From positions 1 through 42,987 of the forward strand of contig CANRFU010000004.1 in the NCBI GenBank assembly GCA_947629975.1: a DNA stretch of 42,987 nucleotides, written 5' to 3'. The translations under genes were made by a program, and so were the position numbers. Of this stretch, positions 16,876-23,988 are shown piece by piece. The stretch is from an uncultured Oscillospiraceae bacterium (lineage in GTDB: Bacteria; Bacillota; Clostridia; Oscillospirales; Oscillospiraceae). Numbering within the stretch: position 1 is the stretch's first letter; each line of letters starts with the position of its first letter. Under the pieces are notes generated by a model. It saw nothing but the letters and a program-made list of their open reading frames with translations. It made no database searches and had not been told where the DNA came from.

Positions 16876-17964
16876 ATGTCCGGGCGGAAAGAGTACAGCC
16901 GATATCAGGGTTACCGGGGGGGAGGAAGCGGAAGCGTCCTCCTCAAGGTGATCGTCATCCTGCTGGCGGTCCTTCTGCTGGCCGGCCTGATCTTTGTGGT
17001 CTTTTTCATGGGGGAGTACATGGAGTACACCGACGAGGGCCCCCAGTTCCACCCCCCCTGGGAGGACGCGGAGTCGGCGCCGCCGGAGATCCCCTCCGAC
17101 CCGGTGGTGGTGGACGATCCCGTCGTGGTGAGCAGCGACCCGCCCAGGCCGCTTGAGCCGAGCGGGCCGGGTCCCGCCCAGCTGCCGGCGCCCGAACCCA
17201 TTCGCGCGCTGGAGGTCACCTCCGCCCAGGTCGGCGGCGGCCAGGCCGCTCAGCTGGCGGCGGCGGCCCAGGCCAACGCCCTGGTGGTGGAGATGAAAAA
17301 CGTCAACGGGATGCTGGCCTGGAGATCCGCCTCGGAACTGGCCGCCTCCATGAATGTGAATGCCCCGGACGACTCTGTGTCCGGCGCGGTGCGCGCTCTG
17401 GCGGCGGAGGGGAATCTGTACCTGGTGGCCCGCATCCAGTGCTTCCGGGACCCGCCCCTGTCCCTCAGCGCGGACAGCCTGCCCACCTGGTCGGGTGAGG
17501 TCTGGCTGGACGACCAGGGCCTGTCCTGGGCCACCCCGGTCAGCCAAAAGGCCACCGACTATATCACCGCTCTGTGCCTGGAACTGGCGGACATGGGCTT
17601 TGATGAGATCGTGCTGGATTCCTCCGGCTTCCCGGAATCCGGCGATCTGAGCACCCTGGCCCAGGGCGCCGCGCGTCCCGCCGAGATGAGCGGCACGGTG
17701 ACGGCGTTCTACGCCAGGCTCAGCGCGGCCATGGCCTCCACCGGCGTCCGCCTGTCCGTTCAGGCCAGCGAGCCTATGCTCCGGGGGGAGATCCAAAGCA
17801 GCGGCCTCACCGCCGCCCTGCTGGCCCGGTATGCCCAGCGGGTGTGGCTGCCCGCCCCGCAGAGCGGGACCGATTACGCGGCCATCCTCACCGACGCCGG
17901 AATGAACAGCGCCTCCGCGAGGATCGCCGTGCGGACGGACACCGGCTGGAGCACGCCGCAGTGA
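16876..17964 (+). CDS. Membrane-anchored DUF4015-like putative glycoside hydrolase
   Basis: A 362-residue protein with a short basic N-terminus, one membrane helix (about residues 24-47), a Pro/Val/Asp-rich linker to residue 110, and a C-terminal (beta/alpha)-barrel-like domain. The markers NALVVEMKNVNG, LYLVARIQCFRD, WSGEVWLDDQGLSW and MGFDEIVLDSSGFP follow the order seen in the putative glycosyl hydrolase family DUF4015 (PF13200). Catalytic residues of this family are not well defined, so activity on a cell-surface glycan is an inference. The ATG follows GGGAGG by six bases. It is probably exported and tethered outside the membrane. Confidence 0.78.
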   Translation: MSGRKEYSRYQGYRGGGSGSVLLKVIVILLAVLLLAGLIFVVFFMGEYMEYTDEGPQFHPPWEDAESAPPEIPSDPVVVDDPVVVSSDPPRPLEPSGPGPAQLPAPEPIRALEVTSAQVGGGQAAQLAAAAQANALVVEMKNVNGMLAWRSASELAASMNVNAPDDSVSGAVRALAAEGNLYLVARIQCFRDPPLSLSADSLPTWSGEVWLDDQGLSWATPVSQKATDYITALCLELADMGFDEIVLDSSGFPESGDLSTLAQGAARPAEMSGTVTAFYARLSAAMASTGVRLSVQASEPMLRGEIQSSGLTAALLARYAQRVWLPAPQSGTDYAAILTDAGMNSASARIAVRTDTGWSTPQ

Positions 17965-18009
17965 CCCGCCCATTCGCCGGGCCGACGGAACAATCGAACA
18001 GAACGCGAA

Positions 18010-18041
18010 AGCGGCCCCCGGCCATCCAGCCGGGGGCCGCT
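18010..18041. terminator. Bidirectional hairpin terminator between convergent genes
   Basis: A perfect 13-bp stem AGCGGCCCCCGGC (18010-18022) and its complement (18029-18041) flank a six-base loop. It lies between the stop codons of the DUF4015-like gene and murE. The T runs are short on both sides, which is common for the very stable GC-rich terminators of this genome. Confidence 0.7.
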
Positions 18042-18086
18042 CTTGCCTCGGCGGTCCGTTTCCCCCGATCGGCGAAGAAAGAGGGA

Positions 18087-19529
18087 TCAGCGGCCTCCGC
18101 CCGCCCTGAAATAGTCCTCCAGCGCCTCCCACTCGGAGAAATGCCGCCGGACGCCGTTTCTCTCAATGTAGTCCTCGTGGCCCTTGCCCAGAAGGGCCAC
18201 CAGGTCGCCGGAGCGGGCCATGTCCAAAGCGGCGAAGATGGCCTCCCGGCGGTCCGGGACGGTGACGTGGGGGATGGCGTCCCCGATGGCGGCGGCGATC
18301 TGGGCGCAGATGTCCTCCGCCCGCTCGGACCGGGGATTGTCCTCGGTGAGGACGGCATAGTCGGCGAACTGGGCGGCGGCCCGGCCCATATCGACGCGGC
18401 GGATGGGAGGCCGGTCGCCCCCCGCGCCGAACAGGGCGATGATCCGGCCCTCCACATGGGGCCGGAGGGCGGAGAGCAGGGCCCGGAAGGACTGGCCGTT
18501 GTGGGCGTAGTCGATGAGGATGGAATAGGGGGCTGGTGCGGGATAGAGCTGGGCCCGCCCCGGCACGGAGACCTTCGCCAGCCCCCGGCGGACGGCCGAG
18601 TCGTCCACCCCAATGGTGCGGCAGAGGGCGATGGCGGCCAGGGCGTTGGCGGCGTTGAACTCCCCCGGCATGGAGATGAGATAGGGCTCGGGAGAGCCCG
18701 CCACGGCGAGCCGGGAGGACAGGCCCTCCGGGGGCAGGAGGGCGCCTCGCACGTCCGCGCCGGAGCACATCCCGAAGGTAAAGGCCGGGGCGCCGGGGCG
18801 GAGTTGGGCCCGCATGGCGGGCCAGGCGGGGTCGGCCAGATTGCCCACCGCCACCCGGCACTGGCGGAAGAGGGCGGCTTTGCAGGCGCGGTACTCGGCA
18901 AGATCGGCGTGCTCATATTCGCCGATGTGGTCGGGGGACAGGTTGAGGAACAGCCCCGCGGCGAAGTCGATCCCCTCCACCCGGCGGAGCTTCATGGCCT
19001 GGGAGGACACCTCCATGACCACGTGGGTGCAGCCCCCGTCGGCCATCTGCCGGAGGGTCCGGTGGAGGGCGATGGGCTCCGGGGTGGTGTTGGCGGCGGG
19101 GGCGATGAGGCCATCGCCGAGAAAGGAGCCCAGGGTGCCGATCATGCCGCAGCGGCGACCCGCCTCAGTGAGGATGGCGCGGAGCATATGGGCGGTGGTG
19201 GTCTTGCCCTTGGTTCCGGTGACGGCCAGCATGGTCATCTGCCTTGCCGGCCAGCCGTAAAACTGGGCGGCGATGGGCCCCAGAGCGGCCCGGGGGTCGT
19301 CCACGGCTACGGCGGGGACCCCTTCCGGCAGGGGCGGGGCGCAGAGGACGGCGGCGGCCCCCCGCTGAATGGCCTCCCCGATGTGGGCATGGCCGTCCTC
19401 CCGGGCGCCGGGGAGGGCAACGAACAGCGCGCCGGGGCGTACCTCCCGGGAGTCGCAGGCGAGAGAGGCGATCTCCGCGTCGGCGGGGCAGGACAGGCGC
19501 AGTACGGACAGCAGACGGGACAGCTTCAT
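18087..19529 (-). CDS. murE: UDP-MurNAc-tripeptide synthetase MurE (meso-diaminopimelate type)
   Basis: Adds the third amino acid to UDP-MurNAc-L-Ala-D-Glu in the cytoplasm. The 480-residue protein has the three Mur domains: the uridine-binding N-domain, the P-loop GTKGKTT (105-111) with TTPEP (148-152) and the probable carbamylated lysine K217, and a C-domain with DYAHN and DNPR (397-400). DNPR is the signature of meso-DAP-adding MurE. The usual GDRDxxKRP stretch reads GDRPPIRR, a small deviation. The ATG at 19529 follows AAAGGGGG by seven bases. It lies downstream of the Mur-kinase fusion gene but is separated from it by a terminator, so it may have its own weak promoter (TAATAT near 19560). 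Confidence 0.93.
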   Translation of the reverse strand: MKLSRLLSVLRLSCPADAEIASLACDSREVRPGALFVALPGAREDGHAHIGEAIQRGAAAVLCAPPLPEGVPAVAVDDPRAALGPIAAQFYGWPARQMTMLAVTGTKGKTTTAHMLRAILTEAGRRCGMIGTLGSFLGDGLIAPAANTTPEPIALHRTLRQMADGGCTHVVMEVSSQAMKLRRVEGIDFAAGLFLNLSPDHIGEYEHADLAEYRACKAALFRQCRVAVGNLADPAWPAMRAQLRPGAPAFTFGMCSGADVRGALLPPEGLSSRLAVAGSPEPYLISMPGEFNAANALAAIALCRTIGVDDSAVRRGLAKVSVPGRAQLYPAPAPYSILIDYAHNGQSFRALLSALRPHVEGRIIALFGAGGDRPPIRRVDMGRAAAQFADYAVLTEDNPRSERAEDICAQIAAAIGDAIPHVTVPDRREAIFAALDMARSGDLVALLGKGHEDYIERNGVRRHFSEWEALEDYFRAGGGR

Positions 19530-19577
19530 GGGATTTCCCCCTTTGTTTGAGCTGCCCCATATTATGATTTGGACGCG

Positions 19578-19611
19578 AAAACGGTCCCTCCGAAGCTGGA
19601 GAGACCGTTTT
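19578..19611 (-). terminator. Intrinsic terminator after the Mur ligase-kinase fusion gene
   Basis: AAAACGGTC (19578-19586) and GACCGTTTT (19603-19611) form a 9-bp stem extended by a further CTCC/GGAG after one mismatch. On the minus strand it begins 16 bases after the fusion stop codon and ends in four Ts; on the plus strand it is followed by more Ts. It separates the fusion gene from murE. Confidence 0.75.
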
Positions 19612-19626
19612 TTTACCTGTTTCCGC

Positions 19627-21996
19627 TTATTTCGTGAAGATGGTGCCGGCCACCCGCTCGTGGAGCGTGTCCAGCAGCAGGGCGTGCTCGGTGGTGCCGT
19701 CCAGCACCGACACCTCCCCCACCCCGTGTTCCAGGGCGTGGAGGCAGCCCGTGACCTTGGGGACCATCCCCCCGGCGATGAGGCCGGCGTCCAGCAGCTC
19801 CCGGGCCCGCTGGGCGTCCATGCGGGCCACGGCGGTGGACTGGTTGCGGCTGTCGATGCGCACGCCCCCCACGTCGGTGAGGAATACCAGCCGGTTGGCG
19901 TGGAGGGCCTCGGCCACGGCCTGAGCCGCGTCGTCGGCGTTGCAGTTGTAGCCCGCGCCGTCCTCGCTTCCGGCGATGGGGGAGACCACGGGGAGGAACC
20001 CCGCGCCCAGCAGGGTGTCCAGCAGCCGGGGATCCACATTGGTGATCCGGCCCACCCGGCCCAGGGCGGGGTCCTTGCACTCCGCGGTGAGGAGCCTGCC
20101 GTCCTTGCCGGAGACCCCCACGGCGGACACGTCCAGCCCGTTCAGGGCAGACACGATGGACTTGTTCACCTGAGCGGACAGGGCCAGTTCGGCGCACTCC
20201 AGGGCGGCCCCGTCGGTGACCCGGTAGCCGTTCTCAAAATGAGTGGGCACGTTCAGCCGGTTCAGCAGGGCGGTGATGTTCTTCCCGCCCCCGTGGACCA
20301 GGACTACCCGGATGCCGGACATCTGGAGCACCGCCACGTCGTGGAGGATGGAGTCCACCGCGCCGCCGGGGCCCAGAGCGGAGCCGCCGTATTTCACCAC
20401 CACGGTGGTCCCCGCCTGCTGCTTCAGCCTGGGCAGCACGTAGGACAGGGAGCGGGCCTTCTCCAGTCCGTCCAGGTGGTGGGTCACGTCGTACTCCCTC
20501 AGCCAGGTCTGGGCGTATTCCACATCGGAGGGGGTGTCGATGTATTCAAGCCCCCGCTTCTGCCGGGTCTCGGCCCCCTTGCCGGTGATGAGGATGACGG
20601 TGGGGGTCTCGCAGCCCAGCACCGCCTGGCGGATGGCCTCCCCCCGGTTGGGCTGGATGACGTACCGGCAGCTCTGCTCCGCCACATGGGCCGCGATCTC
20701 CTTGCAGATGGAGACGGTGTCCTCCTCCCCGGAGTCCTCCTCGGTGAGGACCACCAGGTCGGAGTATTTTCCCGAGATCTCCCCCAGGTCCCGCCGGCGG
20801 TCCAGGGCCTTCTTGCCGGGGCAGCCGAACACGGTGACGATCCGCCGGCCGGGGTACTCCTTTTGGACCGAGCGGAACAGGGTCTCAAAGCTCATGCGGT
20901 TGTGGGCGTAGTCCACGATGGCGGTGACGCTGTCGTCCGCGTTGGTGTAGACCTCCATCCGGCCGGGGACCCGGGCCTTCATCAGCCCCACGTAGATGCA
21001 CTGCTGGGGGATGCCCAGGGCCTGACATACGGCGATGGCGGCCAGGGCGTTCTCCACGTTGAACAGCCCCGGCATGGTGAGCTGGAACTCCCTGGACAGG
21101 TGCTGGAAGGTCACCCGGAAGATGATGTCCGTCCCCCGCTTGCGGACGTCGGACCCGTACACGTCGGCGGAGGGGTCCTTCTGGGAGAAGGTGATGATCC
21201 GGCGGCAGTCCCGGCGGGCGGCGGCCAATATCTCCTCCGCGTGGTCGCTGTCCAGGTTGACGCAGGAGGTGGACGCCTGGGCGAAGATCTTCAGCTTGGA
21301 GTGGAAGTAGTCGTCGAAGTCCGGGTGCTCGATGGGGGAGATGTGGTCGGTTCCGATGTTCAGGAAGGCGGCGGCGGCAAACCGGGTGCCCAGGGTCCGG
21401 TGGTACTTGAGGGCTTGCGAGGACGCCTCCATCACCAGATAGCCCAGTCCGGCGGACAGGGCGTTGGCGAAGTGCTTCTGGAGCTCCAGGGGCTCCGGGG
21501 TGGTGAGGTGGGACTCGAACTTCTCCACCCCGTCCCAGGTGTCGATGGAGCCGAGCACGCCGCAGGTCACCCCCCTGGGGGCCAGGTACTCGTCCAGGAT
21601 GTATTTCAGGTAGTAGGCGGTGGAGGACTTGCCCTTGGTGCCGGTGATGCCGATGACGTTCAGCCGCCGGGAGGGGTCGTTGTAGTACTTCACCGCCATG
21701 GGGGCCATGGCCCGGCGCATGTCGCTGACCAGAATGCAGGGCAGAGCCACCTCCGGGTAGGGCCGCTCGCTGACATAGGCGAAGGCCCCCTTTTCGGCGG
21801 CTTGGGCCAGATACTCAGGCTTGAAGTGGGCCCCCTTGCAGATGAACAGGGTGCCGGGGATCACCTCATTGGAGTTGTAGGACACCAGCTCCACCGTGCG
21901 GTCCAGGTCCAGGTTTTCAGGCAGAGGGGCGGAGAGCAGCCCCTCCCGGCCCAGCAGGGCGGCGTATTCCCGAAGGGGGTACAGGGTCAGGTCCAT
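19627..21996 (-). CDS. Mur ligase fused to N-acetylglutamate kinase (MurE-like/ArgB-like)
   Basis: A single uninterrupted 789-residue frame. Residues 1-500 form a full MurE-type ligase: N-domain, P-loop GTKGKSS (119-125), TTPEPLEL (165-172), probable carbamylated lysine K234 and DYAHN (362-366). Where MurE has DNPR it reads TEEDSGEED (418-426), so the added amino acid is probably not DAP and cannot be told from sequence. From about residue 512 the chain is a complete amino-acid kinase of ArgB type: the N-helix KARSLSYVLPRL seen in arginine-sensitive kinases, KYGGSAL (535-541), VHGGGKN (567-573), ENGYRVTDG, VGVSGKDG, NCNADDAA (684-691) and GGMVPKV with the catalytic lysine K747. Both halves look active. 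The ATG at 21996 follows GGAGG at eight bases. It is 45 bases after the racemase gene. Confidence 0.92.
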   Translation of the reverse strand: MDLTLYPLREYAALLGREGLLSAPLPENLDLDRTVELVSYNSNEVIPGTLFICKGAHFKPEYLAQAAEKGAFAYVSERPYPEVALPCILVSDMRRAMAPMAVKYYNDPSRRLNVIGITGTKGKSSTAYYLKYILDEYLAPRGVTCGVLGSIDTWDGVEKFESHLTTPEPLELQKHFANALSAGLGYLVMEASSQALKYHRTLGTRFAAAAFLNIGTDHISPIEHPDFDDYFHSKLKIFAQASTSCVNLDSDHAEEILAAARRDCRRIITFSQKDPSADVYGSDVRKRGTDIIFRVTFQHLSREFQLTMPGLFNVENALAAIAVCQALGIPQQCIYVGLMKARVPGRMEVYTNADDSVTAIVDYAHNRMSFETLFRSVQKEYPGRRIVTVFGCPGKKALDRRRDLGEISGKYSDLVVLTEEDSGEEDTVSICKEIAAHVAEQSCRYVIQPNRGEAIRQAVLGCETPTVILITGKGAETRQKRGLEYIDTPSDVEYAQTWLREYDVTHHLDGLEKARSLSYVLPRLKQQAGTTVVVKYGGSALGPGGAVDSILHDVAVLQMSGIRVVLVHGGGKNITALLNRLNVPTHFENGYRVTDGAALECAELALSAQVNKSIVSALNGLDVSAVGVSGKDGRLLTAECKDPALGRVGRITNVDPRLLDTLLGAGFLPVVSPIAGSEDGAGYNCNADDAAQAVAEALHANRLVFLTDVGGVRIDSRNQSTAVARMDAQRARELLDAGLIAGGMVPKVTGCLHALEHGVGEVSVLDGTTEHALLLDTLHERVAGTIFTK

Positions 21997-22041
21997 GTGC
22001 ATGGCCTCCAAATCGTCTTTTGTGAGAACAGGTTCTAAGGT

Positions 22042-22749
22042 TCAGATGGTGCGCAGGGGATAGCCGCAGGCGGCGATGGCCCGCTCGGCCAGCACCATCA
22101 TGGCGTCGGTGTAGAAGGGGGGAAGGGGGTGCCAGGTGGCGAATACCGACAGCTCGGTGCAGGCCAGCACGGCGCAGTCGCATCCCAGCCGCCGGATGGC
22201 CTTGTCGATCTTGGCAAACTTCTCCCGGCTGCCCTTCTCCCCCTGCTTGATCTCGTCGTAGATGATGGACATGACCAGCTTCTGGGTGTCCGGGTCGGGG
22301 ACGGCGGCCTCCAGCCCCAGGGCGGCGAATTCCTTTTGATAGAGCTCCGTCTGGATGGTGCCGTCGGTGGCCAAAACGCCGGGGCGCTTTTTCCCCTGGG
22401 CGGCCAGCAGCCCGGCGGTCTCCCGGATCATGTGGAGGATGGGCACGCCCACCTCCCCCTGGAGCCGGTCCACAAAGTAGTGGGAGGTGTTGCAGGGAAT
22501 GGCCAGGACGGTGCAGCCGCACTGTTCCAGCAGCTTGGCGTCGGCCAGCAGGCGGGTATAGATGCCGGCGGTGTCCCCGGACAGGATGGCGGCGGTGCGG
22601 TCGGGCATCCGGGTGTCGGACAGGATCAGGGTGGGCACGTGCTCCTGATCCCTGGCTGCGTCGGTGCGGTCCAGCACGAACTGATAGAAGGTCTGGGAGG
22701 CCTGAGGGCCCATGCCCCCCAGCACCCCTAATTTCGCCTGCTTGTCCAT
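22042..22749 (-). CDS. Aspartate/glutamate racemase family protein
   Basis: A 235-residue cofactor-independent amino-acid racemase. The start KLGVLGGMGPQAS is typical of the aspartate/glutamate racemase superfamily, and the two catalytic cysteines are present at C86 (AIPCNTSHY) and C197 (VLACTEL). The pattern is nearer to aspartate racemase (and YgeA) than to MurI glutamate racemase. The gene starts three bases after the stop of the ATP-grasp gene, so the two are probably translated together. In Enterococcus faecium an aspartate racemase gene likewise accompanies the D-aspartate ligase gene. Substrate (Asp or Glu) is inferred. Confidence 0.88.
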   Translation of the reverse strand: MDKQAKLGVLGGMGPQASQTFYQFVLDRTDAARDQEHVPTLILSDTRMPDRTAAILSGDTAGIYTRLLADAKLLEQCGCTVLAIPCNTSHYFVDRLQGEVGVPILHMIRETAGLLAAQGKKRPGVLATDGTIQTELYQKEFAALGLEAAVPDPDTQKLVMSIIYDEIKQGEKGSREKFAKIDKAIRRLGCDCAVLACTELSVFATWHPLPPFYTDAMMVLAERAIAACGYPLRTI

Positions 22750-22752
22750 GTG

Positions 22753-23970
22753 TCAGTCCTCCGGCCTCTTGCAGTATTTGTTGAAGCGGACCCAGTTGCC
22801 CACATGGTTCTTCCAGATCTTGAGCCGGCGGCTCAGAGAGGCGTCCCCAGCGTACTCCATGGAGTGGTGGTCCGCCCCGGCCCTCACCAGCGCCTTCATC
22901 TGAGCGTGGTAGCGCTTGGGGATGAACTTATAGGCCACGAATTTGGGCACCATCCGCCACAGGGACTGGTTTTTGGTGACGGTGAGAGGCAGGTCCCTCC
23001 CCTCCACCAGGTCGCCCACCAGGTACTCGGCGATGTTGTGGCCGGATCCGGTGACGTAATAGTTGCTCCGCCCCTGGCGGCAGTTGATCTCGAAGGCCTT
23101 GTACTTCCCGTCCCGCTGGTCGAACTTGATGTCGAAGTTGGAGAAGCCCACATAGCCCTGGTCCTCCAGCATCCCCCGGATCTTCTCGCTGAGGGCCTCG
23201 TCGTATTCGGTGACGATGACGGCGTGGTTGCCGATGCCGTGGGGGGAGTGCTCCTCCAGCAGGGTGTGGCCTAGGCACATGAGCTTCACCTTTCCGCGGG
23301 TGTCGGAGTAGTTGGTGAGCACCCGCATATAGGTGTCGTCCCCGGGGATGAACTCCTGGAGGATCATCTTGCCCGGATAGCCGGCGGCGTAGACCTGGTC
23401 CAGGGCGGCCAGCAGCTCCTCCCAGCTCTGGCAGACGTACACCTTTTTCAGCTCCCGGTGGCCGGTGGCCCAGTAGGCCACCCCGTCGGCGGGCTTGGCG
23501 ATGTAGGGCGCCCCCCAGGGCAGGGTGAAATCGTGGCCCATGGACCCCTCGTACACGAAGGTGGCCGGGTGGTCGATGCCGTATTGGTCGCAGAGCTGAT
23601 AGAACTGCTCCTTGTCGGTGAGCCGGTCCAGCATCTCCCCGCTGATATAGTTGCACTTCACGTTGGCGGGGAACCGGTCCTTCAGATGGGCGGCCAGCTT
23701 CACGTAGCTGTCGCCGCAGCCCACCACCAGCACCGTCCTGTCCGGGCACTCCGCCGCCACGGTCCGGACGTTTCGGAGAAAGGCCTCCGCGTCCTCGTTT
23801 TCCGCGCAGGAGCGGTAGTCGATGATGGCGCTGCCGGAACAGGGGAAGGTGCCGGCGAACTTGCCGTAGGCGATGCTCTTGACGCCATAGGCCTCGTGGA
23901 AGGCCCGGGCCACGCTGTATACGTTGATGTCGCCGCCAAAGAGCAGCGGCTGGAAATCGGGTGTGGACAT
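22753..23970 (-). CDS. ATP-grasp ligase, D-aspartate ligase-like
   Basis: A 405-residue ATP-grasp carboxylate-amine ligase, expected in the cytoplasm. The N-terminal FGGDINVYSVARAFHEAYG, the central LQEFIPGDDTYMRV and the C-terminal FEINCRQGRSNYYVTGSG resemble, from memory, the D-aspartate ligase of Enterococcus faecium (Aslfm), which attaches D-Asp to the stem-peptide lysine. A racemase gene directly follows, as would be expected for a D-amino-acid-using ligase. The neighbouring MurE is of DAP type, so a classical Lys-linked D-Asp bridge is not expected, and the acceptor is unknown. ATG at 23970 with AAAGGAG ten bases upstream; the gene is 18 bases after relA. Confidence 0.83.
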   Translation of the reverse strand: MSTPDFQPLLFGGDINVYSVARAFHEAYGVKSIAYGKFAGTFPCSGSAIIDYRSCAENEDAEAFLRNVRTVAAECPDRTVLVVGCGDSYVKLAAHLKDRFPANVKCNYISGEMLDRLTDKEQFYQLCDQYGIDHPATFVYEGSMGHDFTLPWGAPYIAKPADGVAYWATGHRELKKVYVCQSWEELLAALDQVYAAGYPGKMILQEFIPGDDTYMRVLTNYSDTRGKVKLMCLGHTLLEEHSPHGIGNHAVIVTEYDEALSEKIRGMLEDQGYVGFSNFDIKFDQRDGKYKAFEINCRQGRSNYYVTGSGHNIAEYLVGDLVEGRDLPLTVTKNQSLWRMVPKFVAYKFIPKRYHAQMKALVRAGADHHSMEYAGDASLSRRLKIWKNHVGNWVRFNKYCKRPED

Positions 23971-23988
23971 GAGAATCGAACTCCTTTG

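Noticed and set aside
19627-21996. The Mur ligase-kinase fusion as a missed stop codon or frameshift artefact
   Set aside because: The frame is continuous, both domains are complete with motifs in order, and no ribosome site or start suited to a separate kinase was seen at the junction near residue 500-512. A check in relatives is still needed.
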